The notes under the pieces were generated by a model that was given only the letters and a program-made list of their open reading frames with translations, was not told the DNA's origin and did not search any database. A program made the translations under genes and the position numbers. From the NCBI RefSeq assembly GCF_913055165.1, contig NZ_CAJXJS010000038.1:1-36891 (forward strand): 36,891 nucleotides of DNA. Reading direction: 5' to 3'. Numbering within the stretch: position 1 is the stretch's first letter; each line of letters starts with the position of its first letter. Source of the stretch: an uncultured Devosia sp. (GTDB lineage Bacteria; Pseudomonadota; Alphaproteobacteria; Rhizobiales; Devosiaceae). Positions 16,847-26,102 of this stretch are shown in pieces.

Positions 16847-17647
16847 GTGATTGAAAGAATTTGCGGGATTGCGCTGGAAGCTGGTGCTGAGGTGATGGCG
16901 GTCTATGGCACCGACTTCACTGTCGAGGTAAAGGCCGACCAGTCACCGGTGACCCTAGCCGATATCGCGGCTGAAGCGATCATCCTCGAAGGCCTGTCTC
17001 ATCTCGATCCGGGTGTGCCGGTTGTGGCGGAGGAAGCGGTGTCTTCGGGCGCAGCGCCGGAGATGGCGGAGCGGTTTTTCCTGGTGGATCCGCTCGATGG
17101 CAGCAAGGAATTCGTGTCGCGCAACGGCGAATTCACTGTCAATATCGCCCTGGTCGAGCATGGCAACCCGGTGTTGGGCGTGGTCTACGCGCCGGCCCTG
17201 GGGCGGATTTGGTGGGGCGAGGGCGGCAAGGGCAGTTTCGCCGCCAAAGTCATTGACGGCCAGATCGTCGAGGCGCGCCAGATCAAGGTGCGCGAGGCAC
17301 GGCAGGGGCTCTGCGCCGTGGGCAGCCGGTCGCATGGCAGCGGGGAAGGGGATGCGCGGCTGTCGCGCCTGCCCATAAGCAGCTATGTGTCGGCAGGATC
17401 ATCCCTCAAATTCTGCCTGGTGGCGGCTGGGGAGGCGGATGTATATCCCCGTCTCGGGCGCACCATGGAATGGGACACGGCGGCGGGCGATGCCGTGCTG
17501 CGGGCCGCCGGCGGGCGTGTCGAGTGCCTGGACGGACGCCTGCTTTCTTATGGCAAGAGGCAGCAGGCTGATGATGCTGACTTCGCCAATCCATTTTTTA
17601 TCGCCTATGGCGATGTCCGTTACGCCCAGATGGTAGATGCCGTCTGA
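16847..17647 (+). CDS. cysQ: 3'(2'),5'-bisphosphate nucleotidase CysQ
   Basis: CysQ removes the 3'-phosphate from PAP (and PAPS), preventing build-up of inhibitory PAP when PAPS is used. The 266-aa inositol-monophosphatase-fold protein shows metal ligands in VVAEEA (E62/E63) and the signature DPLDGSKEF (D81, D84). A second motif, WDTAAGDAVLRAAGG, lies near the C-terminus. The start used is GTG at 16847; a GAAGGCGG stretch precedes it, and no ATG lies nearby in frame. It sits 15 nt before cysD, forming a sulfate-activation operon. Confidence 0.93.
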   Translation: MIERICGIALEAGAEVMAVYGTDFTVEVKADQSPVTLADIAAEAIILEGLSHLDPGVPVVAEEAVSSGAAPEMAERFFLVDPLDGSKEFVSRNGEFTVNIALVEHGNPVLGVVYAPALGRIWWGEGGKGSFAAKVIDGQIVEARQIKVREARQGLCAVGSRSHGSGEGDARLSRLPISSYVSAGSSLKFCLVAAGEADVYPRLGRTMEWDTAAGDAVLRAAGGRVECLDGRLLSYGKRQQADDADFANPFFIAYGDVRYAQMVDAV

Positions 17648-17662
17648 TGTTTGGAGTTTAGG

Positions 17663-18571
17663 ATGACCCCGCTGAGACGCACCCATCTTCAAGCCCTAGA
17701 GGCCGAGAGTATCGAGATCCTTCGGGAGGTGGCGGCCAGCTTTGAACGTCCGGTGATGATGTACTCGATCGGCAAGGATTCGAGTGTGTTGCTGCATTTG
17801 GCGCGCAAGGCGTTTTATCCGAGCAAGATCCCGTTTCCGCTGCTGCATGTGGATACCACGTTCAAGTTTCGCGAGATGATCGCGTTCCGGGACCGGACGG
17901 CGGCGGAATACGGGTTCGATCTGATCGTACACACCAACCAGGATGGGGTGCGTGAGGGGATCAATCCGTTTGATCACGGCTCGTCTCGCTATACCGACAT
18001 CATGAAGACCCAGGCGCTGCGCCAGGCGCTCAATGCCGGGCAGTATGACGCCGCCATTGGCGGGGCGCGTCGGGACGAGGAGAAGAGCCGGGCCAAGGAG
18101 CGGGTGTTTTCGCACCGCAATGCCAGCCATGCCTGGGACCCCAAGAACCAGCGCCCGGAGCTTTGGAGGACGTTCAACACGCGGCTCAATCCGGGCGAGA
18201 GCATGCGGGTGTTCCCGATCTCCAATTGGACCGAGCTGGATGTGTGGACCTACATCTATGCCGAGAAGATCCCGATCGTGCCGCTGTATTTTGCGCGGCG
18301 CCGCCCGGTTGTGGAGCGCTCGGGGACGCTGATCATGGTGGATGACGAACGGCTGCCGCTGGCGCCGGGGGAAGAGCCGCGCGAGGAGATGGTGCGGTTC
18401 CGCACGCTGGGCTGCTATCCGCTGACCGGGGCGATCCGGTCTGATGCCGCCGATCTGCCGTCGATCATCATGGAGATGCAGGCGAGCCGGACCTCGGAGC
18501 GGGAGGGCCGGCTGATCGACAGCGACAGCGTCGGGTCGATGGAGAAGAAGAAGCAGGAAGGGTATTTCTGA
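17663..18571 (+). CDS. cysD: Sulfate adenylyltransferase small subunit CysD
   Basis: CysD is the catalytic ATP-sulfurylase subunit that makes adenosine 5'-phosphosulfate from ATP and sulfate, driven by the CysN GTPase. The 302-aa protein carries the PP-loop [10 protein letters not shown] (about 35-44). Other family motifs are [15 protein letters not shown] and, later, [12 protein letters not shown]. The ATG at 17663 is chosen over a TTG at 17651 because GGAG lies 6 nt upstream of the ATG. It overlaps cysNC by TGATG (18569-18573). From here to about 20250 codon use is strongly G-ended (gag, cag, acg, cgg). Confidence 0.97.
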   Translation: MTPLRRTHLQALEAESIEILREVAASFERPVMMYSIGKDSSVLLHLARKAFYPSKIPFPLLHVDTTFKFREMIAFRDRTAAEYGFDLIVHTNQDGVREGINPFDHGSSRYTDIMKTQALRQALNAGQYDAAIGGARRDEEKSRAKERVFSHRNASHAWDPKNQRPELWRTFNTRLNPGESMRVFPISNWTELDVWTYIYAEKIPIVPLYFARRRPVVERSGTLIMVDDERLPLAPGEEPREEMVRFRTLGCYPLTGAIRSDAADLPSIIMEMQASRTSEREGRLIDSDSVGSMEKKKQEGYF

Positions 18572-20457
18572 TGAGCCTGGCCATGCCCAGCCCCGATACT
18601 GATCTGGCGCTCTGGCTGGAACAGCAGACGGACAAGTCGCTGTTGCGGTTCATGACCTGCGGCAGTGTGGATGACGGCAAGTCGACCCTGATCGGGCGGC
18701 TTCTGTATGACAGCCAGCTGATCCTGGATGACCAGCTGGCGAGCCTGAAGAAGGAGAGCCACAACCGCACGGTGGGCGATGAAGGGATCGACTTCTCGCT
18801 TCTGGTAGACGGGCTGTCGGCGGAGCGGGAGCAGGGGATCACCATCGATGTGGCCTACCGGTTCTTCTCGACCGACAAGCGCAAGTTCATCGTGGCGGAT
18901 ACGCCGGGCCATGAGCAATATACCCGCAACATGGCCACGGGTGCCTCCAATGCGGAGCTTGCCCTGGTGCTGGTGGATGCGCGCAAGGGGGTTCTGACCC
19001 AGACGCGGCGGCACAGCTTCATCCTCTCGCTGGTGGGGGTCAAGCATGTGGTGCTGGTGGTCAACAAGATCGACCTTGTGGACTATGATCAGGCCGTGTT
19101 CGATCGGATCGAGGCCGAGTTCCGGGCCTTTGCCGAACCCTTGGGGTTCAAGACGCTGGCGGCAGTGCCGGTCTCGGCGCTGCGGGGGGACAATATCCTT
19201 GCCCCGAGCGCCCGGACGGAATGGTTCCAGGGCAGCGCGCTGGTGCCGTATCTGGAGACCATCGCGGTGGCCGAGGACCGCACGGGCAGCCCCTTCCGCT
19301 TTCCTGTGCAGTGGGTGAACCGGCCGAACCTGGACTTCCGAGGCTTTTCGGGGACGCTGGCCTCGGGGGCCATTGGGGTGGGGGACGAGGTGCTGATCGC
19401 GGCCTCGCGTAAGCCGGCGCGGATCAGCCGCATCGTGACCATGGACGGGGATCTCGATCGGGCCATTGCCGGGCAGGCGGTGACGCTGGTGCTGGACCGG
19501 GAGGTGGACATCTCGCGCGGCGATGTGCTGTCGCGACCGGGCGAGACGCCGGAATATTCGAACCAGTTCCAGGCGCGGCTGATCTGGATGAATGACGAGC
19601 CGGCGTTCCAGGGGCGGTCCTATCTGCTCAAGCTGGGCACGCAATTGGTGCCGGCCACGATCACCGACCTCAAGTTCCGGACCAATGTGAACACGCTGGA
19701 GCAGACGGCAGCGACCAAGATCGACCTCAATGAGGTGGCGACGGTGACGATCGCCACGGACCGGCCGATCGCGTTCGACCCCTATGCGGCCAATGCGCTG
19801 ACTGGCGGGTTCATCCTGATCGACCGGCTGACCAATGCGACGCTGGGGGCAGGCACGATCGAGTTCGGGCTGCGGCGGGCGCAGAACCTGACCTATCAGT
19901 CCTTCGATGTGAACCGGCAGGTGCGGGCGCGGCTGAAGGGACAGGCCCCACAGATCGTGTGGTTCACCGGGCTGTCGGGTTCGGGCAAGTCGACGGTAGC
20001 CAATCTTCTCGAGAAGCGGCTGACGGCGGAGGGCCGACACTGCTACATCCTGGATGGGGACAATGTGCGCCACGGGCTGAACCGGGATCTGGGCTTTACC
20101 GAGGCGGCGCGGGTGGAGAACATCCGCCGGGTGGCCGAAGTGGCCAGGCTGATGGCCGATGCCGGGCTGATCGTGCTGGTCTCGTTCATCTCGCCCTTCG
20201 AGAAGGAACGCCGCCTGGCCCGGGAGATCGCCGGGGACATCGCCTTTACCGAAGTCTATGTCGACACCCCCCTGGAGGTGGCCGAAAGCCGCGACCCAAA
20301 GGGCCTGTACGCCAAGGCCCGCCGCGGCGAAATCACCAACTTCACCGGCATCGATTCCCCCTTCGAAACACCCCAAAACCCCGAAATAACCCTCAACGGC
20401 GCAACACAATCACCCGAAATACTCGCCGACAAATTGTATGGGTTCCTGAAGTTCTAG
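18571..20457 (+). CDS. cysNC: Bifunctional sulfate adenylyltransferase GTPase / adenylylsulfate kinase CysNC
   Basis: The N-terminal half is CysN: GTPase motifs GSVDDGKST (31-39), DTPGHEQ (110-116) and NKID (165-168), followed by beta-barrel domains to about 440. The C-terminal part is APS kinase (CysC) with P-loop GLSGSGKST at 467-475 and DGDNVRHGLNRDLGF. The fusion therefore makes APS and phosphorylates it to PAPS. The 628-aa length fits the NodQ/CysNC form found in rhizobia and relatives. Codon use changes abruptly near 20260: the last 200 nt use gaa, caa, ata, aca and tca instead of the G-ended codons of the rest. The gene ends 3 nt before a perfect terminator stem. Confidence 0.96.
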   Translation: MSLAMPSPDTDLALWLEQQTDKSLLRFMTCGSVDDGKSTLIGRLLYDSQLILDDQLASLKKESHNRTVGDEGIDFSLLVDGLSAEREQGITIDVAYRFFSTDKRKFIVADTPGHEQYTRNMATGASNAELALVLVDARKGVLTQTRRHSFILSLVGVKHVVLVVNKIDLVDYDQAVFDRIEAEFRAFAEPLGFKTLAAVPVSALRGDNILAPSARTEWFQGSALVPYLETIAVAEDRTGSPFRFPVQWVNRPNLDFRGFSGTLASGAIGVGDEVLIAASRKPARISRIVTMDGDLDRAIAGQAVTLVLDREVDISRGDVLSRPGETPEYSNQFQARLIWMNDEPAFQGRSYLLKLGTQLVPATITDLKFRTNVNTLEQTAATKIDLNEVATVTIATDRPIAFDPYAANALTGGFILIDRLTNATLGAGTIEFGLRRAQNLTYQSFDVNRQVRARLKGQAPQIVWFTGLSGSGKSTVANLLEKRLTAEGRHCYILDGDNVRHGLNRDLGFTEAARVENIRRVAEVARLMADAGLIVLVSFISPFEKERRLAREIAGDIAFTEVYVDTPLEVAESRDPKGLYAKARRGEITNFTGIDSPFETPQNPEITLNGATQSPEILADKLYGFLKF

Positions 20458-20460
20458 TGA

Positions 20461-20491
20461 GAAGGGCGCCATCCGGCGCCCTTCTTCATTT
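20461..20491 (+). terminator. Intrinsic terminator of the cys operon
   Basis: gaagggcgcc (20461-20470) and ggcgcccttc (20475-20484) form a perfect 10-bp stem with a 4-nt loop, followed by ttcattt. It lies immediately after the cysNC stop and ahead of the convergent manC-type gene. It may work in both directions, though the A-run on the manC side is short. Confidence 0.88.
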
Positions 20492-20527
20492 GGTGCTTTG
20501 GGTGGCCCGACGTTGTGGCCCCGTCAC

Positions 20528-21958
20528 TTAACTGCGTCCGAATTCGTCCTCGATGCGGATGATGTCGTCTTCGCCTAGATAGGATCCGGTTTGAACTTCG
20601 ATAAGTTCGAGCTCGATCTTGCCAGGATTGGCAAGGCGATGCACGCAGCCCAGTGGAAGATAGATAGATTCGTTCTCCGACAGGGTCTTGACGGTGCCAT
20701 CAATGGTCACCTCCGCGGTGCCGCGGACGACGATCCAGTGTTCCGCCCGGTGGTGATGCTTCTGCAGGCTGAGTTTCTTGCCCGGTTTGACGAAGAGGCG
20801 TTTGACTTGAAACCGGTCTCCGTTAAGTACCGACGAATAGCCGCCCCAAGGGCGGTAGGCCGTGCGGTGAATTTCCGTCAGTCCTGAAGTCGTCTGGTTG
20901 GCCTTCAACTGCTTGACCATCTCACCGACTTTTTGGGCTGCAGACAGGCGCCCCACATAAATCGCGTCATTGGTAGCTATCACCGTCACGTCTTCCACCC
21001 CGCTCACAGCGACATGGGCGTGGTCGCTGATGACCAGGGAATTGCTGACACCTTCAAGCGTGACGGGGCCTTTAGACACATTGCCCGCCGGGTCGCGTGG
21101 GGCGTTCTTCCAGACTGCATCCCAACTACCCAGATCCGACCAGCCAAAGTCCACGGCGACCACCGCTGCCTTTGCGGTCTTCTCGAAGATGGCGTAGTCC
21201 ACCGAAATGTTGGGGGCCATGGCAAACGCCGCCTCGTCCAGACGGAGGAAGTCGAGGTCCTTCTGCGCCTGCTGCGTGGCGTTGCGGGCCGCGACCAGGG
21301 TTTCAGGTGACAGGGATTCACATTCGGCGAGGAAGGTCGAGGCGCCAATCACAAACATGCCCGAGTTCCAATAATAGCCGCCTTCGGCCAACATTTCTTC
21401 CGCGCGTTGAAGGTTGGGTTTTTCGACGAAGCGCTCCACCGGGCGCGCTCCTTCCCCAACCTTGGCATCGCACTTGATATAGCCAAAACCGGTTTCAGCA
21501 GAGCCCGGCTGGATGCCGAAGGTCACAAGCTGTCCGGCGTGAGCGGCCGCCACGGCTTCATCCAAAGCGTGCCAATAGCCAGATGTCGTGTCGACATCAT
21601 GGTCTGACGGCAACACATGCAGGACTACTGAATGACCGAAAAGGTTCTGGGCCTGAACGGCGGCGGCAGCGATAGCAACTGCAGTGTTCCGAGCCACAGG
21701 CTCCAGCATGATGCTGGCAAGGGGACAACCCATCTCCGCGGCCTGCTCGGCCACGATGAAACGGTATTCGGTATTGGTTACGACAATGGGTGCGGCATAC
21801 CGGGCGCTGTCACTTACCCGTGTCAATGTCCTCTGGAAAAGGCTTGTTGGTCCAGTCAGGGGCAGAAATTGTTTTGGACGCGCGGCGCGGGACATCGGCC
21901 ACAGTCGGGTGCCCTGGCCGCCAGCCAGAACCACCGGCACTACCACAATGTTACTCAC
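20528..21958 (-). CDS. manC: Mannose-1-phosphate guanylyltransferase / mannose-6-phosphate isomerase
   Basis: This bifunctional type II enzyme makes GDP-mannose from mannose 1-phosphate and GTP, and isomerises fructose 6-P/mannose 6-P. The N-terminal nucleotidyltransferase domain has VVLAGGQGTRLWPMSR and FVEKPN. The C-terminal cupin isomerase domain has RPWGGYSSV, LQKHHHRAEHW and NESIYLPLGCVHRLAN, with metal-binding histidines. At 476 aa it matches ManC/AlgA/CpsB. I favour the GTG at 21958, which gives the usual MSNIVVVPVVLAGG start with a GGGGG element about 10 nt upstream; a TTG at 21994 would add 12 residues. With the phosphomannomutase at 7397 it could complete GDP-mannose synthesis. Confidence 0.94.
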   Translation of the reverse strand: MSNIVVVPVVLAGGQGTRLWPMSRAARPKQFLPLTGPTSLFQRTLTRVSDSARYAAPIVVTNTEYRFIVAEQAAEMGCPLASIMLEPVARNTAVAIAAAAVQAQNLFGHSVVLHVLPSDHDVDTTSGYWHALDEAVAAAHAGQLVTFGIQPGSAETGFGYIKCDAKVGEGARPVERFVEKPNLQRAEEMLAEGGYYWNSGMFVIGASTFLAECESLSPETLVAARNATQQAQKDLDFLRLDEAAFAMAPNISVDYAIFEKTAKAAVVAVDFGWSDLGSWDAVWKNAPRDPAGNVSKGPVTLEGVSNSLVISDHAHVAVSGVEDVTVIATNDAIYVGRLSAAQKVGEMVKQLKANQTTSGLTEIHRTAYRPWGGYSSVLNGDRFQVKRLFVKPGKKLSLQKHHHRAEHWIVVRGTAEVTIDGTVKTLSENESIYLPLGCVHRLANPGKIELELIEVQTGSYLGEDDIIRIEDEFGRS

Positions 21959-22162
21959 GTTTAATATGCCCCCAGGGATTTGTGCCGTATGCAAGATTGT
22001 ACAATTCTCGCGCGGCGGCCAATAATCACACTAGCATGTCTGATCGTTGACACTATGTATCAATTGCACGGTGGTTAACTCGTGGCCGGTTCATAATAAT
22101 AGCGTTTAGGCTCGCCGCAATCGTGCACTGTGACGATCTGCCATGCGTGTGCTGCTTGACGC

Positions 22163-23419
22163 TCAGGCCGAACGCAGGGCGTGGGAGTTAGGCGCTACAT
22201 CCACATCGTCAACGGCGGCAAGGGCCTTCATCATCAGTCCCCGGAAGATTGGCTCACGCTCGTCAAGATGGGCCGAAATGGCTGGAAGGCCGTTGATGGA
22301 ACAAACAAGCGATGCTGACAGGGCTGACTCGATCTCACCCCGCATGAGCGAGAGTGCTCGTGCCCCTGGTCCAACAAGCAGGATGTGAGAGGGATCAAAC
22401 ATGGCCATCATCCGACTGAGGCCGAAGCCGATGGCGCGGCCTGCCAGGTTGAAACCGTGTGTGGCCGCCCTGTCACCGGCTTCTGCACGTTTGATAAGCG
22501 AATCAAATTGTTGGGATGGCACCGCTGGAGCGGGAGCGGCGGTATCTGGAACAGAAAAGCTGGTGCGTAAGATGCCATAGTCGGCAGCATAGGCTTCAAT
22601 GCAACCTCGCATGCCACATCGGCAGAGCGCTCCGTTTGGAACGTGATTCATATGTCCGAATTCAGTAGCGCCACCCATGTCTCGACCGGTAGTGCTGCCG
22701 CGTTGGCTGAGGCCCATCGCTACAGTGGATCCGACAAAAACCGTGGCGACACTAGCATCGCTTAGTCGAGGGTCCAGCCATCGCGTTCCCTCTGCCAAGA
22801 GGCGGCCACGCTTGTAGAGTGCCACGGGCAGCTCGGTCATTTCAGCGAGTTCGTCGGCAAAGCTGGTTCCGGCCAGATTGGCGATTGGCGACCATTTCAA
22901 GCCGCCGCCGTTGCGATCCAGAATCCCCTGCACGCTGATCGCGATGCGCCGAAAGGTTTGTGCGGCCTTCGGAGTCCTTGTGCGCAGGCTCTCAAGATGC
23001 TCGGCAAAGAATGCCGAAGGTCTGGTTTGAGCAAAGGTTTGAGGGGTAACCGGAGTTTCAATTCGATCGACGAGCACTCCCGAATAGTCGACAAGAGAAG
23101 TGCGCAGTCGATTTACATCAACCTCAAACAGGACAACATATGCTGCCGCCCGGTGGAAGCCGACCAGAGTTGCTGGACGCCCTCGCAAGCGACCGTCCGC
23201 ACGATCGGGGCTAGTCAGTTCCTCTACCACACGCTGAGCTAGAAGGTCCTGCATGATGGCAGTAACGCTGGCGTGGCTCAGGCCAGTGATGCCGGCAAGA
23301 GCCGTGCGTGACTGAGGGCCGCCGGAGCGCAGAGCGCTCAGGATCAAACCCCGATTCTGTCTTCGGACGCTATCACTATCGCTGACGTTACGCGTCAAAC
23401 GGACCTCTCCCCGTCCCAT
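22163..23419 (-). CDS. ROK-family (NagC/XylR-type) transcriptional regulator
   Basis: This 418-aa repressor-type protein has an N-terminal winged helix-turn-helix (about 20-75; GPQSRTALAGITGLSHASV) and a C-terminal ROK sugar-kinase-like domain. That domain shows GHMNHVPNGALCRCGMRGCIEAY, which includes the zinc-binding CxCGxxGCxE signature. It diverges from the xylose-type ABC operon at 23625, so it most likely controls that operon in response to the imported sugar. The ATG at 23419 is listed, but GGGGAGAGG lies just inside the frame, upstream of an in-frame TTG at about 23398, so the true start may be seven codons later. Ligand identity (xylose) is inferred from context. Confidence 0.9.
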   Translation of the reverse strand: MGRGEVRLTRNVSDSDSVRRQNRGLILSALRSGGPQSRTALAGITGLSHASVTAIMQDLLAQRVVEELTSPDRADGRLRGRPATLVGFHRAAAYVVLFEVDVNRLRTSLVDYSGVLVDRIETPVTPQTFAQTRPSAFFAEHLESLRTRTPKAAQTFRRIAISVQGILDRNGGGLKWSPIANLAGTSFADELAEMTELPVALYKRGRLLAEGTRWLDPRLSDASVATVFVGSTVAMGLSQRGSTTGRDMGGATEFGHMNHVPNGALCRCGMRGCIEAYAADYGILRTSFSVPDTAAPAPAVPSQQFDSLIKRAEAGDRAATHGFNLAGRAIGFGLSRMMAMFDPSHILLVGPGARALSLMRGEIESALSASLVCSINGLPAISAHLDEREPIFRGLMMKALAAVDDVDVAPNSHALRSA

Positions 23420-23441
23420 GGCTCAAAACAGCATTGCCGAA

Positions 23442-23451
23442 GCGATATCGC
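23442..23451. promoter_or_regulatory. Candidate ROK operator palindrome
   Basis: The perfect 10-bp palindrome gcgatatcgc lies between the divergent regulator and the sugar-transport operon, close to the regulator start. Its location is what is expected for an autoregulatory operator, but a short palindrome can occur by chance. No matching second site was found. Confidence 0.3.
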
Positions 23452-23594
23452 AATCGGTGATTGTCTTTGAGTGTGGAAAAGGACGTTGACACGGCGCGCG
23501 ACAACATGCGAGAGGTTTTTTCGAGCAGTGAAAATAATGCTCAGGGCGCAGGGAGGCGGCGCCTGGTTGGGGTATAACCGCCGACTTGCATTGC

Positions 23595-23610
23595 GGGCAG
23601 CGTGCTGCCC
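23595..23610 (+). promoter_or_regulatory. Leader hairpin next to the xylF ribosome binding site
   Basis: gggcag (23595-23600) and ctgccc (23605-23610) pair perfectly with a 4-nt loop, ending just before the gggagg ribosome binding site and 15 nt before the ATG. It could affect mRNA stability or translation of the abundant binding protein. This is inference from position. Confidence 0.35.
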
Positions 23611-23624
23611 ATGGGAGGACAGAT

Positions 23625-24659
23625 ATGAAAAAGTTTGCAGCAGTCCTGCTTGCATCCACCGTGCTTTGCGGCGCGGCGATTGCCCAGGATCAGATCGTCG
23701 TGGGTGTGTCCTGGAACAACTTCCAGGAAGAGCGCTGGAAAACTGACGAGGCCGCCATGAAGGCTGTGCTCGACGCGGCTGGCGCGCAGTATATTTCTGC
23801 CGACGCGCAGTCTTCGGCGTCCAAGCAGCTCACGGATATTGAAAGCCTGATCAGCCAGGGTGCTGATGCCATCATCGTCTTGGCGCAGGATAGCGAAGCC
23901 GTCGGCCCTGCCGTGGCCGCTGCGGTTGCCGAAGGTATTCCAGTCATTGGCTACGACCGTCTCATCGAGAACCCTGATGCCTTCTACCTGACCTTCGACA
24001 ACAAAGAAGTCGGGCGGCTCCAGGCTGCCGGTGTCGCTGCTGTCCAGCCGGAAGGGAATTACGTTTTTATCAAGGGCAATTCGGCCGATCCGAACGCCGA
24101 CTTCCTGTTCGAAGGTCAGATGGAAGTGCTGCAGGCTGGTATTGATGCTGGCACCATCAAGAATGTCGGCGAAGCGTATACCGACAACTGGAACCCGGAA
24201 GTCGCCCAGGCGAACATGGAGCAGTTCCTGACCGCCAACAACAACGATGTTGACGCTGTCGTCGCCTCGAACGACGGTACTGCCGGTGGTGCCATTGCGG
24301 CTCTGGCGGCCCAGGGGCTCGCCGGTTCGGTCCCGGTGTCTGGCCAAGATGGCGACCATGCTGCCTTGAACCGTATCGCACTTGGCACCCAGACCGTTTC
24401 GGTCTGGAAGGATGCTCGCGAGCTGGGCAAGAAGGCCGCTGAAGTTGCTCTCGAGCTGGCGAATGGCACTGCGCTCGATGCCGTTACCGGTGTCGTTCCG
24501 TTCGCCGGTGGCCCGAAGGGTGTGACCATGAACGCCTTCTTCATCGCTCCCGTGGCGATCACCAAAGACAACCTCGACGTCGTCATTGATGCGGGCTGGG
24601 TGTCCAAGGATGTGGTCTGCCAGGGGGTGGCCGCCGGTTCAGTTGCGGCGTGTGACTGA
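23625..24659 (+). CDS. xylF: Sugar ABC transporter periplasmic binding protein, XylF-like
   Basis: This periplasmic receptor for a monosaccharide, probably D-xylose, has 344 aa with a signal peptide ([21 protein letters not shown]). The mature chain closely follows E. coli XylF: LERW-like EERWKTDE near the start, then [48 protein letters not shown] and GTQTVSVWK. These contain the sugar-stacking and hydrogen-bonding positions of the type I fold. The ATG at 23625 has GGGAGGA upstream. It leads a three-gene import operon with xylH and xylG-like genes. Two stem-loops follow the stop, probably protecting the message. Confidence 0.9.
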   Translation: MKKFAAVLLASTVLCGAAIAQDQIVVGVSWNNFQEERWKTDEAAMKAVLDAAGAQYISADAQSSASKQLTDIESLISQGADAIIVLAQDSEAVGPAVAAAVAEGIPVIGYDRLIENPDAFYLTFDNKEVGRLQAAGVAAVQPEGNYVFIKGNSADPNADFLFEGQMEVLQAGIDAGTIKNVGEAYTDNWNPEVAQANMEQFLTANNNDVDAVVASNDGTAGGAIAALAAQGLAGSVPVSGQDGDHAALNRIALGTQTVSVWKDARELGKKAAEVALELANGTALDAVTGVVPFAGGPKGVTMNAFFIAPVAITKDNLDVVIDAGWVSKDVVCQGVAAGSVAACD

Positions 24660-24688
24660 TCACGACTTGATATAGGTTGAGTGGGAAG

Positions 24689-24713
24689 TGCCGCGGCGTC
24701 TATCGCTGCGGCA
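24689..24713 (+). repeat. First stem-loop in the xylF-xylH gap
   Basis: Arms tgccgcggcg (24689-24698) and cgctgcggca (24704-24713) pair with one mismatch around a 5-nt loop. It is placed 30 nt after the xylF stop without a T-run, so it is more likely a 3' mRNA-stabilising or partial termination element than a full terminator. Confidence 0.6.
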
Positions 24714-24727
24714 ACTCCACAACCTGA

Positions 24728-24752
24728 GTGCGCCCCGGCACACGGGGCGCAC
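24728..24752 (+). repeat. Second stem-loop in the xylF-xylH gap
   Basis: gtgcgccccg (24728-24737) and cggggcgcac (24743-24752) form a perfect 10-bp stem with a 5-nt loop, 20 nt before the xylH start. With the first stem-loop it makes a double hairpin between the binding-protein and permease genes. Confidence 0.7.
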
Positions 24753-24772
24753 CGTTCTCATGGGGGAAATTT

Positions 24773-26092
24773 ATGGCCGAGCCGCGCGCCATGACCAGCA
24801 CCACGCATCCCAGCCAGATGGTGCAAAATCCGTTTCAACGGTTTCTAATCGCCACGGAAATCGACACGCGTCTGCTGGGCATGATCGGCGCGCTGGCAAT
24901 TATTTGGGTCGGGTTCAACTTCTTCTCCGGTGGTCTGTTTCTGACGCCGCGAAATCTTTGGAACTTGTCAGTCCAGACCGCATCGGTTGCCGTCATGGTG
25001 ACGGGTATGGTGCTGGTCATCGTGACCCGCAATATCGATTTGTCCGTGGGGTCCATTCTGGGTGTGGTCGGGATGGTCATGGGGGTCATGCAGACCCAGA
25101 TTCTCCCGGTGCAACTTGGACTGGGCCTTGGCCATCCGCTGATTTGGGTGCTGTCATTGGCCACGGGGTTGGCGGTCGGCGTAGGTATCGGCGCTTTGCA
25201 GGGGACAATCATCGCCTATCTGCGTGTGCCCGCATTCATCGTGACGCTCGGCGGTTATCTGGTGTGGCGCGGTGCCGCCTGGTGGGTTACGGCCGGACGT
25301 ACGGTCGCGCCGATGGACTCCACGTTCCAACTGATGGGTGGTGGCCCCACCGGGGCCATTGGCAGCTTCTGGAGCTGGGTGGTTGCTGTGGTCGCGTGTG
25401 CCGCCATCGTGGTGGGTATCTACTTCGGACGGCGGCAGCGGCAGAGGTTCAACTTCCCGTTGCGACCCGTCTGGGCAGAAGTATCGCTCGCAGTCATTGG
25501 TTGCGGTGCAACTATCGCGGCTGTCTGGGTCGCCAATGCCTATCCCTGGCCGGTCCGCATCGCCGAAAATTTCGCGGAAGCCAACGGCATTACTGTGCCG
25601 GAGGGGGGGCTGTTCATTTCGCACGGCATCGCCATTCCGGTGCTGATCGCCGTGGGCGTCGGCGTGGTCATGACTTTCCTGGCCACTCGGACCCGCTTCG
25701 GCCGCTATGTTTACGCTATGGGCGGCAACCCGGAAGCGGCCGAACTGGCGGGCATCAACACCCGCTGGGTGACCGTCAAGATTTTCATGCTGATGGGAGC
25801 GCTCTGCGCGATAGCGGCGGCTATTTCGACCGCACGTCTCAACGCAGCCACTAATGCCCTCGGCACGCTGGATGAACTCTACGTCATTGCCGCGGCGGTC
25901 ATCGGTGGCACATCGCTGGCCGGTGGTGTCGGAACCATTGCAGGAGCTCTTCTGGGCGCGGTGGTGATGCAGTCGCTGCAATCCGGCATGGTGCTGATGG
26001 GGATCGACAGCCCGCTCCAGTCCATCGTGGTTGGTATCGTTCTGGTCTTCGCGGTGTGGCTAGACACGCTCTACCGCCGGAACAAGCATTAG
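24773..26092 (+). CDS. xylH: Sugar ABC transporter permease, XylH-like
   Basis: This inner-membrane permease of a monosaccharide ABC importer has 439 aa with about ten hydrophobic segments. The BPD_transp_2 family elements are visible: [28 protein letters not shown], and [17 protein letters not shown] followed by [14 protein letters not shown] longer periplasmic or cytoplasmic insert near 200-290 matches the larger size of XylH compared with RbsC. The ATG at 24773 has GGGGGA upstream; an ATG at 24791 is an alternative. xylG follows after 10 nt. Confidence 0.9.
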   Translation: MAEPRAMTSTTHPSQMVQNPFQRFLIATEIDTRLLGMIGALAIIWVGFNFFSGGLFLTPRNLWNLSVQTASVAVMVTGMVLVIVTRNIDLSVGSILGVVGMVMGVMQTQILPVQLGLGLGHPLIWVLSLATGLAVGVGIGALQGTIIAYLRVPAFIVTLGGYLVWRGAAWWVTAGRTVAPMDSTFQLMGGGPTGAIGSFWSWVVAVVACAAIVVGIYFGRRQRQRFNFPLRPVWAEVSLAVIGCGATIAAVWVANAYPWPVRIAENFAEANGITVPEGGLFISHGIAIPVLIAVGVGVVMTFLATRTRFGRYVYAMGGNPEAAELAGINTRWVTVKIFMLMGALCAIAAAISTARLNAATNALGTLDELYVIAAAVIGGTSLAGGVGTIAGALLGAVVMQSLQSGMVLMGIDSPLQSIVVGIVLVFAVWLDTLYRRNKH

Positions 26093-26102
26093 GAGTCGCG
26101 TT

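Noticed and set aside
18415..20409. A 664-aa open frame antisense to cysD/cysNC
   Set aside because: It is a shadow created by strongly G-ended codons in cysD and cysNC; composition is rich in R, H, P and Q and no domain is visible.
24688..25854. A 388-aa frame overlapping xylH in another phase
   Set aside because: Its sequence is rich in R, H, G and S with no membrane or enzymatic pattern, while the xylH frame has clear permease motifs.
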